From Deinococcus sp. AJ005 (lineage in GTDB: Bacteria > Deinococcota > Deinococci > Deinococcales > Deinococcaceae): 64,000 nt of DNA. How positions within the stretch are numbered: the stretch's first letter is position 1; every line of letters starts with the position of its first letter. A model generated the notes under the pieces. The model saw only the letters and a list, made by a program, of their open reading frames with translations, did not search any database and was not told where the DNA came from. The stretch covers positions 2,003,001-2,067,000 of the forward strand of contig NZ_CP044990.1 in the NCBI RefSeq assembly GCF_009017495.1. Direction: 5' to 3'. This document shows positions 1 through 8,991 of this stretch, one piece after another. A program made the translations under genes and the position numbers.

Positions 1-768
1 TTCCAGGCCCGTGAGCGGCAGGGTGCCGTCCCGGCTCAGCTCACACAGGCTCCAGAAAACGTCACGGATCTCGGAGGTGGCATGAATCAGTTCGCGCTCT
101 GCAAAGGCGCTGTCGTCCCCGGCTCCCCGGAGGGTAGGGATGAGCGCGCCGAGGTCCTGAGCAGCGGCGGCTTCAGTACCCAGGGTGCCGGCCGCCGTCA
201 TGTCGGCGGCGGCGCCCAGCAGCCAGGCTTCGCGCCTCGCGCGCCCCTCTCCCGCAGCGCGCAGGGTCAGGCCCAGGCCGCCTTCATGCATGGAATTGCC
301 CTCCGCAAGCTGGGTTTCAAAGACTCCAGCTACCCTCTGCAACGTCCGGGCACTGACGTCCGGGGCCAGCCGGGCGAGCAGTACCTGAGCGCTACGCGCA
401 CCTTGCACGGCGCCGTCCACGGTGGCCGCCTCGAAGCCCCGGGCGGCAGGGGACAGCGTCCAGGCCAGCGCCTGACGCGCGCGGGCGATAAAGGCGGCCC
501 CACTGGGGTCGCCCAGTTGTCTGCTGACCTGCTCCTGGATCTGGCCCAAGTACATCTCGTTCTGGCTGCGGCGCTTGACGCGGCTGCCTTTGTCCCAGGG
601 GAGCAGGCCTGGGCAGGGATATCCAGTGAAGTCGCTCAGGGTGGCGCTGACCAACACGGCCGTTCGGATGTCCTCGGCCCACCACGCGGGGTTCTTTTCT
701 GTCCCCGGTCCGCCGGGGTTCCAGCGGCGCAGGTCCCAGAGGTGCCAGCGGTCCTCGGCGCGCCGCAT
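1..768 (-). CDS. Hypothetical protein, partial (C-terminus outside the window)
   Basis: The frame is open on the minus strand from an ATG at 766-768 to the left edge of the window, about 256 codons, so the C-terminus is missing. The product is Trp-rich near its start (WHLWDLRRWNPGG, WW) and Ala/Arg-rich later. I do not recognise a family, signal peptide or membrane segment. The ATG directly follows the TGA of the upstream frame (769-771) in the same reading frame, and no good ribosome binding site precedes it. I therefore suspect this is the second half of one gene broken by a Trp-to-TGA change rather than an independent gene. High third-position GC matches the chromosome. Confidence 0.5.
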   Translation of the reverse strand, partial: MRRAEDRWHLWDLRRWNPGGPGTEKNPAWWAEDIRTAVLVSATLSDFTGYPCPGLLPWDKGSRVKRRSQNEMYLGQIQEQVSRQLGDPSGAAFIARARQALAWTLSPAARGFEAATVDGAVQGARSAQVLLARLAPDVSARTLQRVAGVFETQLAEGNSMHEGGLGLTLRAAGEGRARREAWLLGAAADMTAAGTLGTEAAAAQDLGALIPTLRGAGDDSAFAERELIHATSEIRDVFWSLCELSRDGTLPLTGLE

Positions 769-1266
769 TCAGTGCATGTCATCCCGGTGGAGGGTGGCCC
801 GGGTGCCGCTAGGCCAGCCGTGGGTAGGTCCGGGAGCATCTACCCATGACGCGCTCAGGTCAAGAACGCTGCGCAGCCCAAGGGCGCCGCGCAGCCGGCG
901 GGTCAGGGCTTTGGAGGCGCGCGCATCTTCAGGATTCACGCCAGCCAGCGGAACGAGCAACTCCGGAAGGGCGGCACCGTCGGCCACGATCTGGGCGTAA
1001 AGTGCGCCGAGGACGGCGTCGAGGGTTTCTCTGGGCAGCAGTTGCCACGGCACAGCGGTGGCCTGCCCCAGCTTGACGGTGATCTGCCGGGGGCCAGCCA
1101 GGATGGCGGCGTTCTCTTCTAGGCCGTTCGCTGGATCAGCGGGTACGTCCACGCGCGTGATGAAGTGGCCCAGCGCCTTCTGGCGCAGAAGATGCCCGGC
1201 GATCACCAGGGACAGCAACGGGTTGTTGCGCCGCAGGGCGCGGGCGCTCTTGGTGAATGTGGTCAA
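769..1266 (-). CDS. Hypothetical protein, probably the N-terminal half of an interrupted gene
   Basis: About 165 residues. I prefer a TTG start at 1264-1266 because GGAG lies about 10 bases upstream; a GTG at 1378-1380 would add 38 residues of unconvincing sequence. The product begins TTFTKSARALRRNNPLL and includes a Pro/Asp-rich stretch (RVDVPADPANGLEEN). No family is recognised. It ends HRDDMH-TGA, and the frame continues after the stop as MRRAEDRW through the rest of the window edge. A single TGG-to-TGA mutation would explain the arrangement. Otherwise these are two abutting genes of unknown function. Both are on the same strand as the 163-residue gene upstream. Confidence 0.45.
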   Translation of the reverse strand: MTTFTKSARALRRNNPLLSLVIAGHLLRQKALGHFITRVDVPADPANGLEENAAILAGPRQITVKLGQATAVPWQLLPRETLDAVLGALYAQIVADGAALPELLVPLAGVNPEDARASKALTRRLRGALGLRSVLDLSASWVDAPGPTHGWPSGTRATLHRDDMH

Positions 1267-1422
1267 GCTGGGAGGTCTCCGGGCATGTTGTTCAAGATGG
1301 TCATGATAGCCGCGCCTCGCTGCGCTCAGCGGTGTACATTCTGCGGCGCTGCATCTCGGAAAAGCCCTGACCTTGAGCACCTGATGCTCAGCGATGGACT
1401 GGTCAGTGAGAGTGGGTGCCCA

Positions 1423-1914
1423 TCAACGGAAAATGCGTAGCACGTCTTCACTGATCTTCTGAATGAATTTGCGAACATAGAAGTCGATTTCGGTGGGATT
1501 CATGGGCCGCCATGTGCCGCCCTGGTCCCCTTTTTGCTCCCAACCGAATGAGTCGATGGTGGCCTTCAGGGTGTCCTCGGTCATCACCATTTCCTGGGCA
1601 AACATCTTCCCCGAGCCGATGTACACGGCCTGTCCTGTCGTGGCGGCCTCGATGAGCGCCGGTACGTTGGCCGGTGTGCAGGGCAGAATCTCGAGCTCCA
1701 ACCCATACCAGGGATCATGACGATGCACGGTGGTTCCCTCCAGTCCGGCGCACCAGACGTCGTAGGCGGCAACCGCCGTCGACTCGTTGTCGTAGACGCC
1801 CAGCACACGCGGTGGGAAGAGCGTCGATGTGTGGGAAAAAAAGTGGTTGGACGCGATGATCAGGGTGACGACTTTGTCGCCGGCGTGGATATTTTGTGGG
1901 ATGTAGTGGTACAT
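1423..1914 (-). CDS. Hypothetical protein, 163 aa
   Basis: The ATG at 1912-1914 is preceded at good spacing by AGGAGAG, so the start is well supported. The product starts MYHYIPQNIHAGD and has no signal peptide or membrane helix. It is fairly acidic and aromatic, with a conserved-looking middle (VLGVYDNESTAVAAYDVWCAG) and a C-terminus FIQKISEDVLRIFR. I do not recognise the family. Codon use looks native. It lies between the interrupted hypothetical gene and a terminator-like hairpin, in a region otherwise full of gene fragments. It could be a small accessory or immunity-type protein, but nothing in the sequence shows that. Confidence 0.6.
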   Translation of the reverse strand: MYHYIPQNIHAGDKVVTLIIASNHFFSHTSTLFPPRVLGVYDNESTAVAAYDVWCAGLEGTTVHRHDPWYGLELEILPCTPANVPALIEAATTGQAVYIGSGKMFAQEMVMTEDTLKATIDSFGWEQKGDQGGTWRPMNPTEIDFYVRKFIQKISEDVLRIFR

Positions 1915-1940
1915 GGTGGCTCTCCTGTGGTGTGGTTGGC

Positions 1941-1984
1941 AAAAGGCGCGGTGCCAGGATTCTCCCTGTGGGTGCCGCGCCTTT
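1941..1984 (-). terminator. Hairpin with T-run, probable terminator of the fragment to its right
   Basis: The arms AAAGGCGCGG and CCGCGCCTTT (1942-1951 and 1975-1984) form a 10-bp stem. Read leftwards, the distal arm is followed by TTTTGCC. This fits a Rho-independent terminator for the transglutaminase-like fragment at 2063-2308, placed just upstream of the 163-residue gene. Confidence 0.5.
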
Positions 1985-2062
1985 GTGCTGTGTGGGACAT
2001 GGATTTTTGAATCATTCGACGGTGTGCTGATGACGCAGGACGCTCCCGCGCCGTCCTGGGGC

Positions 2063-2308
2063 TCAGACCATCAAATCCACGGACCAGTGCATGGCCCCGT
2101 CGCGCCACGCGTGGTGGATGTAGGCCAGCTTCTGGCTGGGGTCGACGTTGATGCCCCAGGAGGCTGCCGGAGAATGCGCAACCTGATCACCGAACAGCTC
2201 CACCCAGGCGTGCTCCGAAACGCGCGCCGGGTTCATCGGTACGGTGCCCACGCCCAAGACATCCACAGCGCTGTGCGCCACCCGGGTGACCAATCCAGCG
2301 CCAGCCAC
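2063..2308 (-). pseudogene. C-terminal fragment, possibly transglutaminase-like
   Basis: An 81-codon minus-strand frame (GTG at 2306-2308), open upstream only to a TAA at 2334-2336. It contains RVSEHAWVELFGD followed by WGINVDPSQ. HAWVE plus a downstream D is reminiscent of the His and Asp part of transglutaminase-like cysteine proteases, but the His-Asp spacing is longer than usual and no catalytic Cys is left. The N-terminal part is missing and the insertion sequence begins about 100 bases upstream. I read it as a relic. The family assignment is tentative. Confidence 0.35.
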
Positions 2309-2432
2309 CAGAAACGGTGCAGGAAGGGTGTTTTAGGTCAAGAGAAGGACACAGGGCAACAGTTGGCTTATCAAAGTCACCGACTGGGCTTCCGAGCTAT
2401 CGCCAGGAACACAGATTCCCGAACTTTCATTA

Positions 2433-2449
2433 GACCTCCTGCGAAAGTC
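2433..2449 (+). repeat. IS left terminal inverted repeat
   Basis: GACCTCCTGCGAAAGTC, the 17-bp left end, pairing with 3306-3322 with one mismatch. Confidence 0.85.
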
Positions 2450-2467
2450 CCTGGTCAAGCTGTATGA

Positions 2468-3307
2468 GTGATGCACAGCCGTCTGGAACGCACGCTGAAG
2501 ATGAACCGCACGCGCTTCAAACGGCGTACCGGGATCTCCCCCGAGACCTTTGCCAAGATGGAAGCCGTCCTGACCCGGCGGGAACGCGCCAAAAAGAAAT
2601 CCGGCAGGCCCGCCGCCCTCAGTCCTGGTGAACAGCTCCTCCTGACTCTTGAATTCTGGCGGGAATACCGCACCTTCGCTCACCTCGGCGACGATTGGAG
2701 TGTCCATGAAACCACCGTGCAGCGCACGGTGGAACGCGTCGAAACCGCCCTGATCCAGAGCGAAGAGTTCCGACTCCCCGGCAACAAGAGCCTGAAACAG
2801 GAAGAAAACGTCTTCCAAATCATCGCCGTGGATGCCGCTGAAACCCCATGTGAGCGGCCAATCAAAAAGCAACGCCGCTGGTACAGCGGCAAGAAGAAAC
2901 GGCACACCCTGAAAACGCAAGTCGTGATCAGCGTCACCACCTGCATGATCCTGTCCGTTGCTCCCGCCTTCGGGTCCATGCATGACCTCACCCTGTTTCG
3001 GCATTCGGGCGTCCGTGTCCACCCCGAGACGGCGCTGATCGGCGATGCCGGCTACCAGGGCATCTGGCGGCATCACGGTCATTCGATCACACCGCACAAA
3101 GGAACAAAAGCAACACCGCTGACGCCTGAACAGCGTCAGCAGAATCGGGAACTGGCGTCGACCCGCAAGCGGGTCGAGCATGTCATTCGGCGTCTGAAGA
3201 TTTTCCGCGTGCTGAAGGCCATATACCGTCACCGAAGGCGGCGCTTTTCCTTACGCGTCAATCTCATTGCGGCAGTGTGTAACCGCTCCATTGCCGGCGT
3301 GGCATGA
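2468..3307 (+). CDS. IS5-family DDE transposase
   Basis: A transposase of up to 279 residues that cuts and joins the element's ends. The N-terminal third ([16 protein letters not shown] to [16 protein letters not shown]) fits a helix-turn-helix domain of the HTH_Tnp_4 kind. The rest is an RNase-H-like DDE_Tnp_4 domain: first Asp in [10 protein letters not shown], the [11 protein letters not shown] basic motif, second Asp in LIGDAGYQG, and Glu in [12 protein letters not shown]. The start may be GTG 2468, ATG 2471 or an internal ATG near 2501 ([11 protein letters not shown]), which resembles how family members usually begin. The stop lies inside the right terminal repeat. The frame is intact and the three catalytic acidic residues are present. 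Confidence 0.9.
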   Translation: MMHSRLERTLKMNRTRFKRRTGISPETFAKMEAVLTRRERAKKKSGRPAALSPGEQLLLTLEFWREYRTFAHLGDDWSVHETTVQRTVERVETALIQSEEFRLPGNKSLKQEENVFQIIAVDAAETPCERPIKKQRRWYSGKKKRHTLKTQVVISVTTCMILSVAPAFGSMHDLTLFRHSGVRVHPETALIGDAGYQGIWRHHGHSITPHKGTKATPLTPEQRQQNRELASTRKRVEHVIRRLKIFRVLKAIYRHRRRRFSLRVNLIAAVCNRSIAGVA

Positions 3308-3322
3308 CTTTCGCATGAGGTC
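3306..3322 (-). repeat. IS right terminal inverted repeat
   Basis: Plus-strand GACTTTCGCATGAGGTC is the right end of the element, complementary to the left repeat except at one base and followed by TA. Confidence 0.85.
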
Positions 3323-3324
3323 TA

Positions 3325-3607
3325 CTGAGCCGGAGGAGGAGGCGATACTTTCCCTTGGCGGCCAACCATAAGCAGTCCCATTGAGCCTGCTCCAGCAGGG
3401 TCCAGCACAAGAATATTCGTTCAAGAGGCGACTGAGCACACTCTTGCTGACCAACTCAGCGCGGTGGAGTGCCGTCTTGGTCGCCGTGTCCAGGAACATG
3501 AAGAGCGCAGCCCCCAGGCTGCGCTGCTGATACGACGTGGCGGGGACGGCCAGGAACTCATCTGCCAGAATGCGGACGCGCTCCCCCGGAATCTGTGACT
3601 TTAACAT
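3325..3607 (-). pseudogene. N-terminal remnant of a second, unrelated transposase
   Basis: Starting at an ATG at 3605-3607, the minus strand reads [18 protein letters not shown] and then [13 protein letters not shown], which resembles the N-terminal region of IS4/IS701-type transposases found in Deinococcus. After NEYS the frame shifts. A neighbouring frame continues [20 protein letters not shown] and RLLLRLS and runs into the edge of the IS5-family element. The catalytic domain is absent. Likely history: an old transposase gene acquired a frameshift and the newer element inserted at its broken end. The family call is from motif memory and is only moderately sure; the frameshift is seen directly. 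Confidence 0.5.
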
Positions 3608-3634
3608 TCCCAGATTCTCTCGGCTGGGAGCGCT

Positions 3635-4107
3635 TTGCGGTCAGTTATACAGGTGCAACTCCTGAGTAAAAATCTTGAGATTATTTATCTGCAAGGAGTG
3701 ATGAATAGCTTTGTAGCCGACTTCAGCATTCGTCAGCCTGTCTCAGCAAATATCAACATGTTTTTTATCTATCAAATTCCAGTTCCCCGACTTACTCTTG
3801 CCTCCCCCCAGTTCCAACCCATCGTTCAGGCGGCGGCGCGGCTGATCCGCACCGCGCCGGAGTTTGATGACCTGGCAAAAGCGGCGCGGCAGACGGCGTA
3901 ACCGACGAGGCGGGTCAGGCCGCTCTGCATGCCGAACTCGACGGGCGCGTGGCCCACCTGTATGGCCTGACCGAAGCCGAGTTCACCCACATCCTGGCCA
4001 CCTTCCCCCTGGTGACGCAGAAGGTCAAGGACGCGGCCCTGGCAGCTTACCGGCGACTTGGTGGCGCTGCGCCTACTGAGGCCCCGCAAGGTGCCTTGCA
4101 AGGCTGA
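3635..4107 (+). pseudogene. C-terminal remnant of an Eco57I-type (type IIG) restriction-methylase, frameshifted
   Basis: The first frame reads MNSFVADFSIRQPVSANIN followed by MFFIYQIPVPRL, the characteristic end of the target-recognition region of Eco57I-like N6-adenine methylase/nucleases. It stops at 3899-3901 after LAKAARQTA. One base out of phase the sequence continues DEAGQAALHAELDGRVAHLY, then GLTEAEFTHILATFPLV and a TGA at 4105-4107, a typical C-terminus of the same proteins. A one-base deletion near 3899 explains the break. The methylase catalytic NPPY region and nuclease domain are absent. The first ~150 bases are markedly AT-rich. It is evidence that a restriction system was once encoded here. 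Confidence 0.7.
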
Positions 4108-4300
4108 AACCGGCGGCGTAAGAGTCAGGCGAAACGTTGGATGACCCTGCCGATCTCGTGGGGGACCGACTCGTCGTTGACTGAAACACTGGAGGCTGCT
4201 GTATGCAGCCAGATATTCAAAATCCACACCAGAAACAGCCATTTTTGCCAGTTTGGCTGTCAATGGCTGTCAGGATTTTGTCCCTCTAGGGACAACAAAT

Positions 4301-4323
4301 GAAAAAACCCGCGCTAGGCGGGT
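4301..4323 (-). terminator. Rho-independent terminator of the tRNA pair
   Basis: Read leftwards: ACCCGC, a short loop, GCGGGT, then six T residues. It lies 8 bases after the 3' end of tRNA-Val and serves the leftward tRNA transcript. Confidence 0.8.
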
Positions 4324-4330
4324 CTTTAAT

Positions 4331-4405
4331 TGGTGGGCGGTATAGGACTTGAACCTACGACCTCTCGCGTGTGAAGCGAATGCTCTACCACTGAGCTAAC
4401 CGCCC
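4331..4405 (-). tRNA. tRNA-Val (anticodon CAC)
   Basis: 75 bases including encoded CCA. The acceptor GGGCGGT pairs with the 3' end, the anticodon stem TTCGC/GCGAG encloses the loop TTCACAC, and the T arm contains GGTTCAAGTCC. The anticodon is CAC, reading GUG. It differs only slightly from tRNA-Val(UAC) at 60088-60162. Confidence 0.93.
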
Positions 4406-4431
4406 GAACCTGTTGAACGTCGCCGTGCTTG

Positions 4432-4507
<76 letters not shown>

Positions 4508-4643
4508 GCAGCCTCTGGCACTTTCCTTCCAAACTGCCACGGGTGCGGCGGTTCTTCAGGCGAGGGGAAGTGTAGCAACGGCCCCGCAGCTTGTCAAACC
4601 CCGCATGTCGCCAGAAGCCCCAGTGGCGGGTACAGTGTGGGCC

Positions 4644-6002
4644 ATGCGTGTTGTTCATGTGGCCTCGGAAGTGTTTCCATTCTCGCGTTCGGGCGGGCTG
4701 GGGGACGTGCTGGGCGTCCTACCGGAGGTGCTGGCGGGCCAGGGCGCCCAGACCACCGTGGTCTCGCCGTGGTACGGCTCGCTGGCGGGGCAGCCCACCG
4801 AGCTGTGGCGCGGCGTGCTGCCGGAGCTGACTTCCGGCCCTGCACCCATCTACGAGGTCCGGGTGGGCGAGATCGTTCGCAACAGCGTGCAGTACCTGTT
4901 TATCGACCTGCCGGAGTTTGACCGTCCGGGGCTGTATTTCGATGACGACGTCCACCGCTTCTGCCTGTTCGGGCGCACGGTGCTGTCGGTGCTTCATCAG
5001 ATCGGGGTGGTGCCGGACGTGGTCCACGGGCATGACTGGCAATCGGGGCTGGTGGTGGCTTACGCGCATCTGGCCGGACTCAAGACCGTTTTCTCGGTGC
5101 ATAACCTGCAATACCAGGGCCGCTGGAATATCGAAGAGGCCGCGCGCTGGACCGGCTTGCCGCAGTGGACGCTGGGGCCGGACGCGCTGGAATACCACGG
5201 CGATCTCAACCTGATGAAGGCCGGGCTGACCTTCGCAGACGCCGTGACCACCGTCAGCCCCACCTACGCCCAGGAAATCACCACCCCCGAATACGGCGAG
5301 GGCCTCCAGGGCCTGCTGATCCGCCTGACCATCGAGGGCCGTCTGAGCGGCATCCTGAACGGGCTGGACCAGGAGCGCTGGGACCCGCGCACCGACCCGG
5401 ACGTGCCGCAGTTTGGGGACCCGGCGGGCAAGGCGGCGGCCACCGCGCTGCTGCGGAAAGAATTCGGGCTGGACGACGCGCCGATCCTGGGCGTGGTCAG
5501 TCGGCTGGCCGATCAGAAGGGGATTGATCTGCTGATCGAGGCGCTGCCTGAGCTGACTCCGCACTGGAACGTGGTGGTGCTGGGCGGTGGCGACCCGTTG
5601 CTGACCGCCGCGCTGTCAGGCTGGGCACAGCACCCGCGCGTGGCCTTCGTGGGCGGTCTGAACGAACCGCTGGCCCACCGCATCTACGCCGGGGCCGACA
5701 TCTTCGCCATGCCCAGCCGTTTCGAGCCGTGCGGGCTGTCCCAGATGATCTCCATGCGCTACGGCACGCTGCCGGTGGTGCGCCTGACAGGTGGGCTGGT
5801 GGACACCGTGCCCGCCGACATCGGCTTCCGCTTTGCCGACGCCACCCCGCAGGCACTGAGCGCCGCCTGTGCCGAGGCCCGCGCCGAATATGACCGCCCG
5901 GACGCGTGGCAGGCCCGCATGGAACGTGCGATGGCGCTGGACTTTAGCTGGCAGGGTCCGGCGGCGCAGTACATGACCCTGTACGAGCGACTGAGCCGGT
6001 GA
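4644..6002 (+). CDS. glgA: Glycogen synthase (ADP-glucose type)
   Basis: Transfers glucose from ADP-glucose to a growing alpha-1,4-glucan in the cytoplasm. A GT5/GT-B fold is evident: the N-terminal lobe starts MRVVHVASEVFPFSRSGGLG, there is a DVVHGHDWQSG motif near residue 120, and the C-terminal lobe has GVVSRLADQKGIDLL and MPSRFEPCGLSQM with the catalytic Glu and conserved Cys. I chose the ATG at 4644 because the family begins almost exactly there; an ATG at 4605 would add 13 residues. About 452 residues is slightly short but complete. The substrate-binding KTGGL motif reads RSGGL here, with Arg in place of Lys. The next gene overlaps by four bases. Confidence 0.93.
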   Translation: MRVVHVASEVFPFSRSGGLGDVLGVLPEVLAGQGAQTTVVSPWYGSLAGQPTELWRGVLPELTSGPAPIYEVRVGEIVRNSVQYLFIDLPEFDRPGLYFDDDVHRFCLFGRTVLSVLHQIGVVPDVVHGHDWQSGLVVAYAHLAGLKTVFSVHNLQYQGRWNIEEAARWTGLPQWTLGPDALEYHGDLNLMKAGLTFADAVTTVSPTYAQEITTPEYGEGLQGLLIRLTIEGRLSGILNGLDQERWDPRTDPDVPQFGDPAGKAAATALLRKEFGLDDAPILGVVSRLADQKGIDLLIEALPELTPHWNVVVLGGGDPLLTAALSGWAQHPRVAFVGGLNEPLAHRIYAGADIFAMPSRFEPCGLSQMISMRYGTLPVVRLTGGLVDTVPADIGFRFADATPQALSAACAEARAEYDRPDAWQARMERAMALDFSWQGPAAQYMTLYERLSR

Positions 6003-6820
6003 GCTTCAGGATTCAAACTCTGCCGCCCGCCGAACTGCTGCCCGCCTTCGCGGCCCTGTACGGCGCGTCCCCGGAGGACCTGGCCTGGATGGCCGTCGCC
6101 TGCACGGCAGGTTTCGTGGCGCTGGATGACGGGGAGGAACTGCTGGGCGCGATCGGCACCCGGCCCAGCCCGCAGCACGGCGCGGAACTGGTGGGCGGCG
6201 TGTTCCCTGGCCCGCAGCGCGATGACGTGGCGCTGGCCCTGATCCGGGCGGCCCATGAAGCGGTGGGACGGGTCTACGTGTTCGCAGAGGGCTACCTCTT
6301 CCCCGCCGAGGCGCTCCTCTCCGCCGGGCTGCGCGAGGTAGGCGCGTACCGCCGCCTGAGCGGGCGCGTGCCGTACCGCCATGTGGACCCGCCCGCTGGT
6401 GTGCAGTTGCTGCCACTGGCCGGGGTGCTGGACGCCGAGACCCGGCTGCAAGCTCTACAAACCTACGAGGACCGCGTCGGCCACCATGCCGTGACCTCCG
6501 ATGCGACGGCGGACGGCGCAGGCGGCTTCGATTCGCACCTCAGCGTGGTTGCGCTGGACGACACGGGGCGCGGCGTGGGCGTGTGCCGCGCGGCCATCGA
6601 GGACGGCGAGGCGCGGATAGACTCGCCCGGCGTGGCCTCCGAGTGGCGGCATACCCATTTGCGCGCCGCGCTGCTGAACGAGGCCAATACCCGGCTGCGT
6701 GCGGCAGGCATCACGCGGGTCAACGTGGATTCCTGGGGTGACACGGCAGAGGAACTGGCGCATGACCTGAAACTGGGTCTGGACATCCGGGAGGAAACGC
6801 CGATTCTGGCGCTGGGGTAA
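5999..6820 (+). CDS. GNAT-type acetyltransferase-like protein
   Basis: A 273-residue protein beginning with GTG that overlaps the glgA stop by four bases (GTGA), so it is probably translated after it. It looks like a degenerate double GNAT: an N-terminal half with LYGASPEDLAWMAVACTAGF and a C-terminal half with GVGVCRAAIEDG, SEWRHTHLRAALLNEANTRL and ITRVNVDSWGDT, the last two matching the acetyl-CoA loop and the beta-bulge Asn-containing region of GNAT enzymes. There is no membrane segment. The substrate is unknown; coupling to glgA need not mean a role in glycogen metabolism. Confidence 0.6.
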   Translation: MSFRIQTLPPAELLPAFAALYGASPEDLAWMAVACTAGFVALDDGEELLGAIGTRPSPQHGAELVGGVFPGPQRDDVALALIRAAHEAVGRVYVFAEGYLFPAEALLSAGLREVGAYRRLSGRVPYRHVDPPAGVQLLPLAGVLDAETRLQALQTYEDRVGHHAVTSDATADGAGGFDSHLSVVALDDTGRGVGVCRAAIEDGEARIDSPGVASEWRHTHLRAALLNEANTRLRAAGITRVNVDSWGDTAEELAHDLKLGLDIREETPILALG

Positions 6821-6873
6821 CGGGTGAACGTTGCCCCCACATCCCCGCCCCCTGGCCTGCTAGCATTCCGCCC

Positions 6874-7629
<756 letters not shown>

Positions 7630-7642
7630 GCGGGCTGGAATC

Positions 7643-8029
7643 TCAATCCGGCTTGGAAGACAGCGATTCCAGCCACGCCACCGCCTCTGACGCGTCCAGC
7701 AGGCGTGCGCCGCGTTCGGGGGGAAACCAGGCCAGCAGCTTTGCCTGTGCTGCCGCCTCGGCTCCAGACTGAGGGTCTACTGCGAAGATGACCTTGTGAT
7801 CGCCGTCCAGCAGAGAGAGCAAGCCCAGCACGGGCATCTCCAGCACGGTTCCCACCTTCAGGGCTGGCCCCAACCATACGGCGTCAATCTCCGCACCGTC
7901 GGCGGGATTCAGCGTGCCCGGCAGACAGCCGTAGTTGACTGGGGCTGGATAAGGCTCGGTTCGCAGCGGCTCAATTCTGCCCTCACGCCACACGAACCGC
8001 TCGCGCGTTCCCGCCGTCCACTCCACCAC
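7643..8029 (-). CDS. Inorganic pyrophosphatase-like protein, divergent
   Basis: 128 residues with [24 protein letters not shown], matching the family I pyrophosphatase region NYGYIP to DxDPLD. Two of the three signature Asp residues are in place, but the middle one is Ala (DGAEID instead of DGDPLD), and the protein is shorter than the usual ~175 residues. Activity as a diphosphatase is therefore doubtful. GTG at 8027-8029 is the annotated start, preceded by a weak purine-rich site; the gene follows a lipoprotein gene by about 20 bases and probably shares its transcript. It is convergent with trmJ. Confidence 0.6.
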   Translation of the reverse strand: MVEWTAGTRERFVWREGRIEPLRTEPYPAPVNYGCLPGTLNPADGAEIDAVWLGPALKVGTVLEMPVLGLLSLLDGDHKVIFAVDPQSGAEAAAQAKLLAWFPPERGARLLDASEAVAWLESLSSKPD

Positions 8030-8049
8030 GCCCCGGTAAGAGCCAGGAA

Positions 8050-8439
8050 TCAGGGCAGGACCTCGTACAACTCCACCTGCCGCATCACCGCGCCGCCAAA
8101 ACTCAGCACCGCGCGGTATGCGCCCTCATCGGGGGCGGTCAGCTTGAAGGTCGCCGTGCGCTGGCTGGCATCCAGATACACGCTGTCGCTGCCGATGGCG
8201 CGGGTGCTGTCGAACCAGTTCACGCTCAGGTAACCCGGCTCGAAACGGCCATCCACTGTGGCGGTCACGGTCAATTGATCTCCGTCGCGCTTGAGGCTGG
8301 CGTCCGTGACGCGTGGTGGCAGATTCGGGGCCACCACCGGGGGCAGCAGCGGCACGAAGTTGTAGCGGCACCCACCAAGGCCCAGGGTCATCGGCAGGGC
8401 CAGGACACACAGCAGGGCGGGACGCAGAAAAGCGGGCAT
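8050..8439 (-). CDS. Hypothetical lipoprotein, 129 aa
   Basis: The N-terminus [20 protein letters not shown] followed by LGGC is a lipoprotein signal peptide with a lipobox, so the mature protein should be lipid-anchored outside the cytoplasmic membrane. The rest ([46 protein letters not shown]) has the alternating pattern of an immunoglobulin-like beta-sandwich. No catalytic residues are apparent. It is the first gene of a two-gene leftward unit with the PPase-like gene. Function unknown. Confidence 0.75.
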   Translation of the reverse strand: MPAFLRPALLCVLALPMTLGLGGCRYNFVPLLPPVVAPNLPPRVTDASLKRDGDQLTVTATVDGRFEPGYLSVNWFDSTRAIGSDSVYLDASQRTATFKLTAPDEGAYRAVLSFGGAVMRQVELYEVLP

Positions 8440-8595
8440 GGCGGCATGCTAGAGCCTTCAGGTGTGAATGCATCCAGGAAAGCCCGGACGACTGCGGGAT
8501 GGCGGGAGCCGGGCGTCCTCTCCTCTTCCCTAGAGCGGGTAAGTTGGGGCAGTGCCGACTTGGTTCAGAGCAGCAAACCTCAAGCCAAAAAGGCT

Positions 8596-8991
8596 CTACC
8601 AGCTTTTCGGATCGCTTTCCAGTTCCTCTGCGAGCAGCCACAACTGGCGGCCATGCCCGGCGGCGTCGCGCTGGGCGTCGAGCATCACGCGCTCCAGCTC
8701 GCCGCTCAGGCGGGGGTGGCGACGGCGGAAATGCTCGAAGTCGCACAGCAGCAGGCCCAGGCGGGGGGGCCGCACTTCAGCATCGGTCAGCACGTCGTAC
8801 AGGGCGTCCCAGTTGCGCCCGAAACTGTCGGTCAGGGCCAGACCGCGCAGCACCGCCAGCATGAGGGATTCCTTGTCATGCACGTCCAGAAAACTGATTT
8901 CCCGCAGAGACACCTGATAGCCAGCGGCCAGGATGCGCGGATCGTGCGGGGCCTTCTGAATGCCTTCCGGGGCCTGATCGAACACTTGCAT
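8596..8991 (-). CDS. Barstar-family ribonuclease inhibitor
   Basis: 131 residues starting MQVFDQAPEGIQ. The core matches barstar: ISFLDVHDKESLMLAVLRGL, then DSFGRNWDALYDVLTD, where the NWDAL motif is the family hallmark, and GRQLWLLAEELE at the end. Barstar binds and plugs the active site of barnase-type RNases in the cytoplasm. The ATG (8989-8991) overlaps the TGA of the preceding RNase gene (TGATG), so toxin and inhibitor are translationally coupled. The C-terminus (EELESDPKSW) is complete. Confidence 0.88.
   Translation of the reverse strand: MQVFDQAPEGIQKAPHDPRILAAGYQVSLREISFLDVHDKESLMLAVLRGLALTDSFGRNWDALYDVLTDAEVRPPRLGLLLCDFEHFRRRHPRLSGELERVMLDAQRDAAGHGRQLWLLAEELESDPKSW

Larger units (their letters stand above)
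2433..3322 (+). mobile_element. Insertion sequence of the IS5 family, complete
   Basis: An 890-bp element with 17-bp terminal inverted repeats that differ at one position (GACCTCCTGCGAAAGTC on the left, GACCTCATGCGAAAGTC for the right end read inward). TA flanks both ends (2431-2432 and 3323-3324) and is the likely target duplication. One transposase gene fills the element. The intact repeats and uninterrupted reading frame suggest recent insertion, and it may still be active. It landed beside or inside an older, degenerate transposase gene (3325-3607). I cannot assign the IS5 subgroup from sequence alone. Confidence 0.88.

Noticed and set aside
82..849. 255-codon plus-strand open frame
   Set aside because: Opposes a minus-strand frame with better codon bias that runs off the window edge.
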